This document shows, in pieces, positions 24,271 to 34,905 of a stretch of DNA of 64,000 nt. Below the pieces are notes generated by a model, which did no database searches, was not told the origin of the DNA, and saw nothing but the letters and a program-made list of their open reading frames with translations. Source of the stretch: JAUXJB01 sp965226855 (GTDB taxonomy: Bacteria > Myxococcota_A > UBA9160 > SZUA-336); contig CBDDEE010000017.1 in assembly GCA_965226855.1 (NCBI GenBank), forward strand, positions 54,005 through 118,004, in the 5' to 3' direction. Each line of letters begins with the position of its first letter. Positions within the stretch are counted from its first letter, which is position 1. A program made the position numbers and the translations under genes.

Positions 24271-25804
24271 GCGAGTCTTCATCTTCGATACGACCCTTCG
24301 CGACGGCGAGCAGGCTCCGGGCTGCAGCATGAACCTGGAGGAGAAGATCGTGCTCGCGCGTCAGCTCGCGAGGCTCGGCGTCGACGTCATCGAGGCGGGC
24401 TTTCCGATCGCTTCGCAGGGCGACTTCGAGGCGGTGCGCGAGATCGCTCGAGAGATCGAGGGGCCGATCATCTGCGCCCTCGCCCGCACCAACGACGAGG
24501 ACGTCGACCGAGCTGGCGAGGCGCTCCGTGGGGCCGAGCGGGCGCGTATCCATACCTTCATTGCCACCTCCGAAATCCACATGCGCGACAAGCTGCGTAT
24601 GGGCAAGGGGCAGGTGCTCGACGAGGTCGGCCGGTCCGTCAAGCGGGCCCGGGGCTATCAGGCTGACGTGGAGTTCTCGGCCGAGGACGCCACGCGCTCC
24701 GACTGGGAGTTCTTGATTCAGGTCTACAGACGGGCCATCGAGGAAGGCGCGACCACTCTCAACGTGCCGGATACAGTCGGCTACACGACCCCCGACGAGT
24801 ACGCGGAGCTCATCCGCTTTCTGCGGGCGAACCTGCCGAAGAGCGACGAGATCCGCTTCGCCGTGCACTGCCACGACGACCTCGGACTCTCGGTCGCGAA
24901 CTCGCTGGCCGCGATCAAGGCCGGCGCGAGCCAGGTGGAGTGCACCGTGAACGGCATCGGGGAAAGGGCCGGCAACACCTCGATGGAAGAGGTCGTGATG
25001 GCGCTCAAGACCCGCAGCGAGTTCTTCGAGGGTCGCGACACGGGCATCGTTACGAAGGAGATCTATCCCACGAGCCGCATGCTCTCCACCATCATCGGTG
25101 TGCACGTGCCGCCAAACAAGGCCATCGTCGGTGACAACGCGTTCGCGCACGAGGCCGGGATCCACCAGCACGGCGTACTCTCGAACAAGCTGACCTACGA
25201 GATCATGACGCCCGAGTCGGTCGGGCGAGCGGAGAGCGAGCTCGTGCTGGGGAAGCACTCCGGCCGCCACGCCTTTGGCGAGCGCCTGAAGGAGCTCGGG
25301 TTCGACCCGGAGAAGCTGGACTTCAACTCCGCTTTCAAGCGCTTCAAGGATCTCGCTGACGCCAAAAAGACGATCTACAACGAAGACATCGAGGCGCTCG
25401 TCACGGATCAGCTGTTGCAGGTGCAAGAGTTCTTCAAGCTCGAGAACCTGTCCGTGGTGAGCGGCACCTTCGCGACCCCGACCGCGACTGTGGAGATGAT
25501 CGTTAGAGGCGAGGACCGGAAGGTCGCCAAGATGGGTGGCGGTCCGGTAGACGCCATCTTCCAGGCGATCGAGGAGCTCTCCGAGAGCAAGGCGCGGCTT
25601 TTGCGCTATCAGGTCACTGCCGTGACCGGAGGCATCGACGCACAGGCGGAGGTCAGCGTGTCGCTGGAAGAGGACGGCCTCCGTGTGATCGGTCAAGCGG
25701 CGGATACCGACGTGATCCTGGCGAGCGCAAAGGCATACGTACACGCACTGAACAAGCTCGTTCAGCGCAAGCGGGTCGGCGTTGCGTCGTTGCGCGGCGT
25801 CTGA
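24260..25804 (+). CDS. leuA: 2-isopropylmalate synthase
   Basis: This 514-residue enzyme condenses acetyl-CoA with 2-oxoisovalerate, the first step of leucine synthesis. The catalytic start IFDTTLRDGEQAPGCSM, the substrate block NVPDTVGYTTPDEY, the metal ligands AVHCHDDLGLSVANS and GIGERAGNTSMEEVVM are present. The C-terminal LeuA dimer domain (about residues 390-505) that normally mediates leucine feedback inhibition is retained. The ATG (24260) lies within the end of pssA, so the pair is translationally coupled. Confidence 0.95.
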   Translation: MSDKRVFIFDTTLRDGEQAPGCSMNLEEKIVLARQLARLGVDVIEAGFPIASQGDFEAVREIAREIEGPIICALARTNDEDVDRAGEALRGAERARIHTFIATSEIHMRDKLRMGKGQVLDEVGRSVKRARGYQADVEFSAEDATRSDWEFLIQVYRRAIEEGATTLNVPDTVGYTTPDEYAELIRFLRANLPKSDEIRFAVHCHDDLGLSVANSLAAIKAGASQVECTVNGIGERAGNTSMEEVVMALKTRSEFFEGRDTGIVTKEIYPTSRMLSTIIGVHVPPNKAIVGDNAFAHEAGIHQHGVLSNKLTYEIMTPESVGRAESELVLGKHSGRHAFGERLKELGFDPEKLDFNSAFKRFKDLADAKKTIYNEDIEALVTDQLLQVQEFFKLENLSVVSGTFATPTATVEMIVRGEDRKVAKMGGGPVDAIFQAIEELSESKARLLRYQVTAVTGGIDAQAEVSVSLEEDGLRVIGQAADTDVILASAKAYVHALNKLVQRKRVGVASLRGV

Positions 25805-25819
25805 ACGCGGAGAGCCGTA

Positions 25820-26881
25820 GTGGCGCGAGTCCTCGTACTTCCAGGTGACGGCATCGGTCCGGAAGTGACTGCCGAGGCGGTCGCCGTTCTGCGGCAGGTC
25901 GCCCCCGACGTGGAGACCGAAGAGGGTCTGATCGGAGGCTGCGCGATCGACGCGGAGGGTGTGCCGCTTTCGCCGGCGACGCTGGAGCGGGCCAAGGAGT
26001 GCGGGCTCGTTCTGCTCGGTGCGGTGGGGGGCCCCAAGTGGGACGCCCTTGCGCCGCCCGAGCGCCCCGAACGCGGCCTGCTTACGCTGCGCAAGGAGCT
26101 CGGGCTCTACGCAAACCTGCGCCCCGCCGCAGTAATCCCGGCGCTCGCAGATGCCAGCCCGCTGCGTCCGGAGTGCATTGCGGGCGTGGATCTGATCGTC
26201 GTGCGCGAGCTCACGGGAGGGATCTACTACGGCGAGCCCCGAGGTCGGCAGGACCGAGATGGCGTGAAGAGTGCGTGGAACACGATGGTCTACGAGGAAG
26301 AGGAGGTGCGCCGCATCGCCCGGCTCGCATTTCTCACCGCGCGGGGTCGGCGCAAGCGCCTGACGAACATCCACAAGGCCAACGTTCTCGAGGTCTGTGC
26401 CTTCTGGAACGAGGTGGTCGAGGAGGTCGCGACCGAATTCGCGGACGTCCAGCTCGACCACCAGCTGGTGGACAGCGCCGCCATGGTCCTGCTGCGGGAT
26501 GCAGCAGAGTTCGACGTGCTGCTCTGCCCGAACTTGTTCGGCGACATCCTGTCGGATGAGAGTGCCATGATCACGGGCTCGCTCGGCATGCTGCCCTCGG
26601 CTAGTGTCGGCGACGGGGCGAGGGGCGTGTTCGAGCCCGTTCATGGCTCCGCACCGGACATCGCGGGCCAGGACCTGGCGAATCCGCTCGCGGCGATTCT
26701 GTCGGTCGCCATGCTGCTCGAGCACGGGCTGCGCCGCTCCCAGCAGGCAGCGCAGGTTCGTGCCGCCGTCGAGAAGTTCCTCGACGACGGCTACCGGACC
26801 CGCGATCTCGCGAGTCTGGGGGGCGGGAAAGTCGTGGGCACCCGCGACGCCGGGAAGCTCGTGCGCGAGGCGCTGAGCTGA
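25820..26881 (+). CDS. leuB: 3-isopropylmalate dehydrogenase
   Basis: This 353-residue NAD-dependent decarboxylating dehydrogenase acts in leucine synthesis. It starts at GTG (25820). VLPGDGIGPEVTAEAV, the substrate-binding RPERGLLTLRKELGLYANL, VRELTGGIYYGEPRG, and the metal region NLFGDILSDESAMITGSLG are complete. The last base of its TGA is shared with the next gene's ATG. leuC and leuD are not in the window. Confidence 0.95.
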   Translation: MARVLVLPGDGIGPEVTAEAVAVLRQVAPDVETEEGLIGGCAIDAEGVPLSPATLERAKECGLVLLGAVGGPKWDALAPPERPERGLLTLRKELGLYANLRPAAVIPALADASPLRPECIAGVDLIVVRELTGGIYYGEPRGRQDRDGVKSAWNTMVYEEEEVRRIARLAFLTARGRRKRLTNIHKANVLEVCAFWNEVVEEVATEFADVQLDHQLVDSAAMVLLRDAAEFDVLLCPNLFGDILSDESAMITGSLGMLPSASVGDGARGVFEPVHGSAPDIAGQDLANPLAAILSVAMLLEHGLRRSQQAAQVRAAVEKFLDDGYRTRDLASLGGGKVVGTRDAGKLVREALS

Positions 26882-27879
26882 TGGGCGAGCGGGGTCTGCG
26901 CGTCGCCGTCCTGGGGGCGACGGGGGCGGTCGGCGGCGAGATCATCGACGTGCTCGAGGAGCGCAGCTTTCCGGTGGCGGAGCTGCGGGCGTACGGCTCG
27001 GCAGCCGGCTCCGACATCGACTTCCAGGGTCAGAGCGTAGAAGTCCGGCGCTTTGATCCCGCGGAGCTCGGCCGCAGCGAGCTCGTCTTCTGTGCGGCTC
27101 CGGAGCTGCCGGATGGCATCCTGGAGCCGGCACGCGCCGCCGAGCTCAGCCTGATTGACGTCAGCGGCAGCCTCGAACTCGATCCGCAGGTGCCGCTGTA
27201 CGTACACGGCCTGACGTCGCTCTCTCGCTCGCGCGGAGCGTGTCTGGTCTCGATCCCGCGCGGCGTGGTGACTGGCCTGGCGCTGGCGCTCGCTCCCCTG
27301 GCGCGCGAGGTCGAGCTCACGCGTGTCACTGCGGTGTGTCTGGAGCCGGCCGTGGGCGTGGGACGCGGGGGAGTCGGCGAGCTCACCGCCCACACCGCGG
27401 AAATACTGAACCGCATGACCGGCGAGATCGAGGAGTCCCGGCTCTTCCCACACTCACTCGCCTTCGAGTGCCTGCCGCTGGTGGGCAGTCTGCTCGAAGA
27501 CGGCTCGTCCTCGGAGGAGCGCAGCCTGGCACACGTGCTGCGGCGCGTGCTGCGTATTCCCGGGTTGCCTCTCGAGACGACGCGGATCCGTGTGCCGACC
27601 TTCTCCGGCAGCACAGCCGCGGTGCACCTGAGCCTCGCGCGCGGTCTCGCGGTGGAGCAGGCCAAGGCGATCTGGGAGAAGCAGCCCTTTCTGCGGGTCC
27701 TGGACGCGGACGATCTCCCGAGTCCGCGCGGTGCCTTGGGTCACGACGACGTGGCGATCGGCCGGGTTCGGCAGGACGGCGATGATGCGCCGGGGCTCGC
27801 CTTCGTCCTGGCCCTGGACGACCTGCGCCGCGGGGCGGCGCTGGGAGCGGTCGAAGCCGCGGAGACGCTCTCGTTGTAG
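26881..27879 (+). CDS. USG-1-like paralogue of aspartate-semialdehyde dehydrogenase, catalytic residues missing
   Basis: This 332-residue protein has the ASADH fold: N-terminal NADP motif VAVLGATGAVGGEIIDVL, a long central alpha/beta domain, and RVPTFSGSTAAVHLSLARG at the end. In active enzymes the catalytic Cys is in an N-P-N-C string and the acid/base His in R-V-P-x-x-x-G-H-S. Here the matching segments read CLVSIPRGVVTG and FSGSTAAV, so both residues are absent. The USG-1 proteins share this state, and E. coli usg also sits next to truA, as here. Placement after leuB follows the leuB-asd order of many proteobacteria. Function is unknown. Confidence 0.8.
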   Translation: MGERGLRVAVLGATGAVGGEIIDVLEERSFPVAELRAYGSAAGSDIDFQGQSVEVRRFDPAELGRSELVFCAAPELPDGILEPARAAELSLIDVSGSLELDPQVPLYVHGLTSLSRSRGACLVSIPRGVVTGLALALAPLAREVELTRVTAVCLEPAVGVGRGGVGELTAHTAEILNRMTGEIEESRLFPHSLAFECLPLVGSLLEDGSSSEERSLAHVLRRVLRIPGLPLETTRIRVPTFSGSTAAVHLSLARGLAVEQAKAIWEKQPFLRVLDADDLPSPRGALGHDDVAIGRVRQDGDDAPGLAFVLALDDLRRGAALGAVEAAETLSL

Positions 27880-28670
27880 TGGCTAGCTCTCCGCCAGATC
27901 GCGGGGCCGGTGACCTGCGCAGGCTGCTTCTACGTCTCGAGTATGACGGAACGGATTTCGCCGGCTGGCAGCTCCAGCCTGACGTGCGGAGCGTCCAGGG
28001 AGTAGTCGAGGCCGCCTTCAAGACTGTGGTGCGAGAGGAGCTTCGCGTGAACGCTGCCGGTCGAACAGACGCCGGCGTGCACGCGCTCGGCCAGATCGCC
28101 CACGTGGACTGTCGCACCCGCCTCGCGCCGATCGAGCTCCGGCGTGCGCTCAACGCGGAGCTCCCAGCCGACGTGGCCGTCCAAGAGGTCCTTTCCGTTC
28201 CGCGCAGTTTCAATGCCCGCCGCGACGCGCTCTCCAAGCGCTACGTCTACCGCTTGCTGAACTCTGGCCAGCCACGTCCGTTGCGGCGCAGGCAGGCCTG
28301 GCATCTGCGGAGCGGACTGGACCTGGCTGCAATGCGCGAGGCCGCTGGCGCAGTGCTCGGCACGCACGACTTTGCCGCCTTCCGCGGCGCGCCGGGTGGT
28401 AGTCCTGCGGACGAGTGCAGCCGGCGCTCTATCGACCGCCTGGACATCATCGCCTGGCCTCCTGAGGTCCACTTCGCAGTGGAGGGCCGCAGCTTCCTGC
28501 GGCACATGGTCCGGAACCTGGTCGGAACCCTGGTGGAGATCGGACTGGGGCGGCGGCCCGTAAGCGAGCTGGCGGAGATTCTGGCCTCCCGTGACCGCTC
28601 CACGGCCGGGCCGACGGCTCCGGCCCACGGGCTGTGTCTGGAGCGGATCCAGTATCCCGAGTCGCCTTGA
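27879..28670 (+). CDS. truA: tRNA pseudouridine synthase A
   Basis: This 263-residue enzyme forms pseudouridine at positions 38-40 of tRNA anticodon stems. The catalytic Asp is in NAAGRTDAGVHALGQIAH; the N-terminal RLEYDGTDFAGWQLQP and the C-terminal FLRHMVRNLVGTLVEIGLG are canonical. It starts at GTG (27879), sharing a base with the upstream stop codon. It ends the leucine/USG string, and a new unit with rplM begins about 90 bases downstream. Confidence 0.95.
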   Translation: MASSPPDRGAGDLRRLLLRLEYDGTDFAGWQLQPDVRSVQGVVEAAFKTVVREELRVNAAGRTDAGVHALGQIAHVDCRTRLAPIELRRALNAELPADVAVQEVLSVPRSFNARRDALSKRYVYRLLNSGQPRPLRRRQAWHLRSGLDLAAMREAAGAVLGTHDFAAFRGAPGGSPADECSRRSIDRLDIIAWPPEVHFAVEGRSFLRHMVRNLVGTLVEIGLGRRPVSELAEILASRDRSTAGPTAPAHGLCLERIQYPESP

Positions 28671-28696
28671 CTGGTCCCTGAGCAATCGGCTATCCA
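28667..28696 (+). promoter_or_regulatory. Candidate promoter before rplM
   Basis: TTGACT (28667-28672), overlapping the truA stop, and a weaker TATCCA (28691-28696) are 18 bases apart. The following 65 bases up to the GTG start of rplM would be the leader. The -35 box is close to consensus while the -10 box is poor, so the call is tentative. Confidence 0.35.
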
Positions 28697-28761
28697 TCCC
28701 GCGGCTGCTGGGGCCCCGATCTGGTCAGAATGCCCCGCAGACGTCGCCCTAGAGGTCATTC

Positions 28762-29211
28762 GTGCCCAATCCGATGCGTCCCACCCGGAGTGTGCGTCCC
28801 GCCGACGTCGAGCGCGACTGGTTCGTGCTCGATGCGCACGAGCAAATTCTGGGGCGGATTGCGACCCGGGTCGCGACGGTCCTCCGGGGCAAGCACAAGG
28901 CGAGCTTCACGCCCCACGTGGATGGCGGCGATTTCGTGATCGTGGTCAACGCGCGCCACGTGAAGCTGAGCGGTCGAAAGCTCGACCAGAAGACCTACTG
29001 GCGGCACTCCGGCTATCCTGGAGGGATCCGGTCGGTGACCGCGAGGCGACTGCTCGAGACCCACCCTGAGCGCGTCCTCGAGTACGCTGTGAAGGGAATG
29101 CTGCCCAAGGGGCCTTTGGGACGGAAGATGATTCGCAAGCTCAAGGTGTACGCGGACGGAGAGCATCCGCACGCGGCACAGAAGCCACAGCCTCTGGAGA
29201 TGGGTCGATGA
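28762..29211 (+). CDS. rplM: 50S ribosomal protein L13
   Basis: This 149-residue protein binds 23S rRNA early in assembly. DWFVLDAHEQILGRIATRVA, HVDGGDFVIVVNARHVKLSG, YWRHSGYPGGIRS and AVKGMLPKGPLGRKMI are diagnostic. The GTG start (28762) has AGAGGT at suitable distance; an ATG 12 bases later is an alternative, and either way the first 15 residues form a short non-conserved extension. It overlaps rpsI by 4 bases (ATGA), the normal L13-S9 pair. Confidence 0.96.
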   Translation: MPNPMRPTRSVRPADVERDWFVLDAHEQILGRIATRVATVLRGKHKASFTPHVDGGDFVIVVNARHVKLSGRKLDQKTYWRHSGYPGGIRSVTARRLLETHPERVLEYAVKGMLPKGPLGRKMIRKLKVYADGEHPHAAQKPQPLEMGR

Positions 29212-29612
29212 CGATGTCGCGCCAGTCCACTCGCTTCTACGCCACGGGGCGACGCAAGACCTCCACGGCTCGCGTGTTCCTCGGGCTTGGCGCTGGACAG
29301 ATCAGGGTCAACAACCGCTCGCTCGAGGACTACGTCCCGCGCGAGTCCTTGCGCCAGCACCTGCTCGAGCCGATCGAGGCGGTTCAGCAGGTGGGCAGCT
29401 TTGACCTCTACATCACGGTCAAGGGCGGGGGGATCAGCGGCCAGGCGGGAGCCATTCGTCACGGCATCGCGCGCGCGCTCGAGAAGTACGATCCAACGCT
29501 GCGGCCAACGCTGAAGAGGGCAGGGTTCCTCACGCGCGACGCGCGCGAGACGGAGCGGAAGAAGTATGGGCAGAAGGGGGCGCGGGCGCGCTTCCAGTTC
29601 AGTAAGCGCTAG
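29208..29612 (+). CDS. rpsI: 30S ribosomal protein S9
   Basis: This 134-residue protein has a C-terminal tail that reaches the P-site tRNA. YATGRRKTSTARVFL, ITVKGGGISGQAGAIRHGIA and RDARETERKKYGQKGARARF are present and the protein ends in the conserved basic FSKR. Two ATG codons (29208 and 29214) are possible starts; the first overlaps the rplM stop. kdsB follows 15 bases later, an unusual but tight neighbour. Confidence 0.96.
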   Translation: MTMSRQSTRFYATGRRKTSTARVFLGLGAGQIRVNNRSLEDYVPRESLRQHLLEPIEAVQQVGSFDLYITVKGGGISGQAGAIRHGIARALEKYDPTLRPTLKRAGFLTRDARETERKKYGQKGARARFQFSKR

Positions 29613-29627
29613 CGGCCGGCGGGACCG

Positions 29628-30419
29628 TTGCGGGTCACCGCGATCATCCCGGCTCGCTATGCCTCGACCCGCTTCCCGGGCAAGCCCCTCTTCCCTCTGG
29701 CCGGCAAGGCCATGATTCTACACGTGGCCGAGCGTGTGGAGGCGGCCTGTGCCGCGGGAAAGATCGATCACTTTCTGGTGGCGACCGACGACGAGCGCAT
29801 CCTTGAAACGGTGCGAGCCGCCGGATTCGAATGTCGAATGACCTCTCCGGATCACCCGACGGGAACGGATCGCCTGGCCGAAGTGGCTCGAGAGCTCGAG
29901 GACGACGTAATCTGCAACATCCAGGGAGATGAGCCACTGGTCGACGTGGCGACGATCGCCGCCCTGGTGGAGCCGCTGCGGGCGGATCCGAAGCTCGAGA
30001 TGGGCACGCTCAAGACGGCCCTCGACCGTCCCCAGGATCGCTTCGACCCGAACCGGGGCAAGGTCGTGGTCGATGAGCACGACCGTGCGCTCACGTTCAC
30101 CCGGCTGCCGATCGTCGACGACGTTCCTGCGGAGCGGCCCTACTTCAACCGCGAACGGGTCGAGAAGGAGCACGCCCGACGTACCCTCGAAGTGTGGAGC
30201 GACATCGGCGTTTACGCCTACCGGCGCGAGTTCCTGCTGCGCTACGCCATGCTGCCACAGACCCCCTTCGAGCGCGCCGAGCGCCTGGAGCAGCTGCGGG
30301 CACTCGAACACGGCCACCAGATCGCGGTTCCGACCGTAGAGCACCGGGCGCTCGAAGTGGACACGCCAGAGGACGTGGCGCGCGTGGAGGCGGCCCTAGC
30401 CGAGCTGGCCGGGGCATGA
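29628..30419 (+). CDS. kdsB: CMP-Kdo synthetase (3-deoxy-manno-octulosonate cytidylyltransferase)
   Basis: This 263-residue enzyme activates Kdo with CTP for lipopolysaccharide core synthesis, so the organism very probably has an outer membrane with LPS. IIPARYASTRFPGKPL, MTSPDHPTGTDRLAE, ICNIQGDEPLVD and RERVEKEH-like strings match the family. The start is TTG (29628). It lies between rpsI and pyrG; pairing of CTP synthase with a CTP-using Kdo enzyme is common, but the usual next gene, kdsA, is missing here because a tRNA and integrase site follow pyrG. Confidence 0.95.
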   Translation: MRVTAIIPARYASTRFPGKPLFPLAGKAMILHVAERVEAACAAGKIDHFLVATDDERILETVRAAGFECRMTSPDHPTGTDRLAEVARELEDDVICNIQGDEPLVDVATIAALVEPLRADPKLEMGTLKTALDRPQDRFDPNRGKVVVDEHDRALTFTRLPIVDDVPAERPYFNRERVEKEHARRTLEVWSDIGVYAYRREFLLRYAMLPQTPFERAERLEQLRALEHGHQIAVPTVEHRALEVDTPEDVARVEAALAELAGA

Positions 30420-30492
30420 GGCGGGCTGGACTTTACGAACCCCGTCCCCGCCCCCTATCCTGCAGCTGCCTAGCGGGGGGAGGCGGCTCTTG

Positions 30493-32103
<1,611 letters not shown>

Positions 32104-32139
32104 TCTGCTCCCACGCCTGCTCTATTGCTAGAAGCTCTC

Positions 32140-32214
32140 GGGCGATTAACTCAGCGGTAGAGTGCTACCTTCACACGGTAGAAGTCACTGGTTCAAATCC
32201 AGTATCGCCCACCA
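32140..32214 (+). tRNA. tRNA-Val (anticodon CAC)
   Basis: The acceptor stem GGGCGAT (32140-32146) pairs with ATCGCCC (32204-32210). The D-arm is ACTC...GAGT, the anticodon stem CTACC/GGTAG closes loop TTCACAC, giving CAC, and the T-arm is ACTGGTTCAAATCCAGT. Discriminator A and CCA (32212-32214) are encoded. It reads GUG codons and complements tRNA-Val(TAC) at the left end. The last 20 or so bases also form the end of an antisense integrase frame, which marks an attachment site. Confidence 0.95.
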
Positions 32215-33099
32215 CAACTCCCCGCGTTTTCTAAGAGTTTTTCGACGCGGGATTTGCCTTTGGGCACCTCTTGGGCACTTCCGGGGCGAAACGCGAGCGC
32301 AAGCTCCTCGGCGTCGTACTTGTCGATGTATGCCTTGGTGGTCTCAAAGCGCGCATGTCCCATGAATTGCTGTAGAGCAACCAGGTTCGCGCCGCCTTTC
32401 GCCTCGTGTGTTGCGAAGTGATGGCATCCGCCCCAGTTCGGGCGCACGTGCTCGACGCCTGCGTCCCGGCAGGCCCGCGCCCAGCACTTCCACTCCGCGT
32501 TGTAGGTCCAGCGCTGTTCTCTGTTCAACGCGTTTGGATTCGGGAAGAGTGGTTCCCAGGGCGCGCGTCCGAGCGCCACTTGAGGATCCACGCATCCAGC
32601 AGTCGGGCGACGATCGCCGCGTGCAGCGAACCGGGCATCCCTGGTCTTCACAATGTCCGCTGTTAGGTGGATGACGCCCGCTTGGTAGTGGCTCATGTTC
32701 GCGTTGCGGGCCTCGGCCGGTCGGAGGCCAAGCAGTGTACGGGCGAGCCAGAGGCCGCGCCGGTCCTCAGGAATCGCTAGGATGACTCTGGCGACCGCCT
32801 CCCGGTTGGGCACTCGCTTTCGGGCCTTCGGGATCTTGATCTTCGGAAGTTGGGGCATATCTGCCATTGCACCGACGGTGTGCATCCATCGAATGAAAGT
32901 TCCGAAGTCACGAAAGTAGGTGCCGTAGACTCACAGCGGCGAGATGGCCGTAGTTGCGCCGGAGCCACCTTTCCTATCTGACCAGGGCCTGCTTGTCGAT
33001 TGCACGAACCGACGTACCGCGCCAGAACTCGAGGACGCCACGCCGCTCCATACCTTCGAAGGCCTCCAGTCGCGCTCGCGTGATCTGGCTGTCTCGCAT
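32193..33099 (-). pseudogene. Tyrosine recombinase at tRNA-Val, N-terminally broken and with altered active site
   Basis: The uninterrupted part (ATG 32885 to TGA 32193, 230 residues) is the catalytic domain. Box I Arg is in LARTLLGLRPAEARN, and LQQFMGHARFETTKAYID carries the GH motif and the Tyr. Upstream, YGTYFRDFGTFIRW continues the frame without a start up to a TGA. In other frames LRRNYGHLAAVSL and a 41-codon ORF beginning MRDSQITRARLEAF (ATG 33099, TAG 32974) look like the lost N-terminal or excisionase-like part. The box II segment reads GGCHHFATHEA where H-x-x-R-H would be expected, so the second catalytic Arg is Cys. It is probably inactive. Confidence 0.75.
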
Positions 33100-33188
33100 G
33101 CTCTATACCCCGATTGTTCCCGTTATGGCTAGGGGTGGCGGGGGCGACGTTTCGGGAACGGCCGCGAGCGTAGCAGCAACTGAACCTC

Positions 33189-34082
33189 TCAGTCTGAGAG
33201 GCGGCTCAGCTTCTCCATGAGCGCTTCGAAGCCCGGTGGAGGAACCATGGTGGGGTTCCGGCCGTCGAGGATGCTCTTCATGCGCTGCTCGATCATGGGG
33301 TTCCAGTCCGGGTGCGTCAGAATGTAGAAGCGCTCGTCGCGGATCGCGGACAGGACTTGATCACCGACGCTGCGGGGGCTCAGTCCGCTTCGGAGCTGCT
33401 CCCGAAACCACTCCTGGAATGCTTCCGCCTGCGGCCCCGTCGGCATCGGCGAGGCATCCTTCGCCTCGGGTGGGCGGTTGCGCTCAGAGTCCATAATGTT
33501 CGTAGCGACGTAACCGGGACAGAGGACGGACGCCCTTGTTTTGGCGCCGGCTAGGGCCAGTTCGTGGTGGAGATGCTCCGAGAGAGCAACCACACCGAAT
33601 TTGGTCACCGCGTATAGCGCGCTTCCTGGCCCAGTCGTGAGACCGGCGAGCGAGGCGGTGTTGACGATGTGCGACTCCTCGCCCTGCTCCAACATGATCG
33701 GCAGGAACGTGCGCACGCCGTGGACAACGCCCATCAGATTGACGTCGAGAATCCACCTCCAATCGTCGATCGTAGCCTCCCAAGTGGAGGTAGCGCCTAC
33801 GCCGATCCCAGCGTTGTTGCAGACCACATGTACCGCTCCGAACCTCTTCAGCGATTCGTCCGCCAGCGCCTGGGCCTGTTCCGCCTTCGACACGTCAGTC
33901 ACCACGCAGTGGACGTCCGCCCCGGTGCCGCGCAGCGCCTCGGTCGTCTTTACCAGCGCGTCTTCTTCGATATCCGCAAGGACGACCTTCATTCCTGCCG
34001 CCGCAAAGCTCTCGGCCATGCCGCGACCTATGCCGCTGGCGGCACCCGTGATCACGGCGACCTTTCCCGCTACGTCCTGCAT
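33189..34082 (-). CDS. Short-chain dehydrogenase/reductase
   Basis: This 297-residue classical SDR starts at ATG (34082), 6 bases after GGAAGGGAG; longer frames upstream lack a ribosome site. The cofactor motif VITGAASGIGRGMAESFA, the NADP/NAD discriminating acidic ADIEEDA, the structural NNAG in HVVCNNAGIGVGA, the Ser in IVNTASLAG and the catalytic YAVTK are intact. The C-terminal 60 residues (LSPRSVGDQVLSAI onwards) resemble SDRs acting on bulky or lipid-like substrates. It is the first intact gene of the accessory half and lies next to the integrase remnant. Confidence 0.9.
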   Translation of the reverse strand: MQDVAGKVAVITGAASGIGRGMAESFAAAGMKVVLADIEEDALVKTTEALRGTGADVHCVVTDVSKAEQAQALADESLKRFGAVHVVCNNAGIGVGATSTWEATIDDWRWILDVNLMGVVHGVRTFLPIMLEQGEESHIVNTASLAGLTTGPGSALYAVTKFGVVALSEHLHHELALAGAKTRASVLCPGYVATNIMDSERNRPPEAKDASPMPTGPQAEAFQEWFREQLRSGLSPRSVGDQVLSAIRDERFYILTHPDWNPMIEQRMKSILDGRNPTMVPPPGFEALMEKLSRLSD

Positions 34083-34386
34083 GTGGGCTCCCTTCCGCGG
34101 TTCGAACATATGCGTGGCGAAACCGCGCGATGCTCCGCGTATCGTGTCTCTGGACGAGGGTATGAGCAAGGCGAGATGTCTCAGTGGGGACCTTGTTGGG
34201 CGCGATGGGGACCTACGGCCGAAGGTCCCCACCAATAATCCCAACAACCACGCCCACTTCCAGCTCGATGAGGACCTTGGGGGACCTTTCGAGGGGGTTA
34301 CATACATAGAATCTCTAGTGCAATCTCGATCTACCTGGGGGTGTAAAGGTCCCTCTCGAGCCGTCTGCGATACAGTTGACTGTGAC
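34083..34386. other. Intergenic stretch, no gene recognised
   Basis: About 300 bases lie between the divergent SDR gene and the redoxin remnant. It holds the SDR ribosome site and presumably promoters for both directions. The string GACCTACGGCCGAAGGTCCC and nearby CCC/GGG runs can form local hairpins. No ORF with coding character was seen. Confidence 0.4.
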
Positions 34387-34660
34387 ATGAGTGAGCCACG
34401 CGGAGAGATCGAGGTCTTCAGTGCGGACGGTTCGCTGTGCCACCGGGCGGTGTCGCTTGTCCTGAGCCTTGCCCACGAGTCGCGCGAGGTAGTGGTCCGC
34501 GACATGCGAGATCCAGCAGTGGCCCGGAAGAGCCGAGAAGCCTGGTATCCACGCGGTTCCGGCCGTGGTCATTGACGGCAGGCTTGCAGACTGCTGCGCG
34601 GGGCGCTGATGCGGAGACCCTGCGAGCTGCAGGAATTGGGAACCGGCCGGACAATAGCTC
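34387..34660 (+). pseudogene. Glutaredoxin-like (thioredoxin-fold) gene with frameshifts
   Basis: Three plus-strand frames in succession give a small thioredoxin-fold protein. The first (ATG 34387) reads EIEVFSADGSLCHRAVSLVL and VVRDMRDPAVARKSREA; after a frame change GIHAVPAVVIDGRLADCCAG appears, with the cis-Pro loop VPAVV; a further change gives GADAETLRAAGIG. The single Cys in SLCHRA replaces the usual CxxC. Intact homologues of this kind sit near metal-resistance or redox genes. Two shifts plus a TGA within the third part mean it cannot make a full protein. Confidence 0.65.
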
Positions 34661-34905
34661 GGTTGCACGCCGAGGACCCTGAAAGTGCCTGGACCGTTCG
34701 GCCTCCGTCTCAGCCAGCGGGCGTGATGTTCTGTCGCAAGCCCCTTCTCGATAGAGAGGGCCAGCCCCGCCTCTGCCCGTTCCCTGGGTGCCGGCCCCTC
34801 TCGGCGGAGACTCGATCAGACGAAGGCCATTGTCAGAACCTGAAAGGCCCTCTTAAACTCCCTATCCCCAGGTCGAGTCGTACCCCTAGCGTGGGGAAGG
34901 AACTC

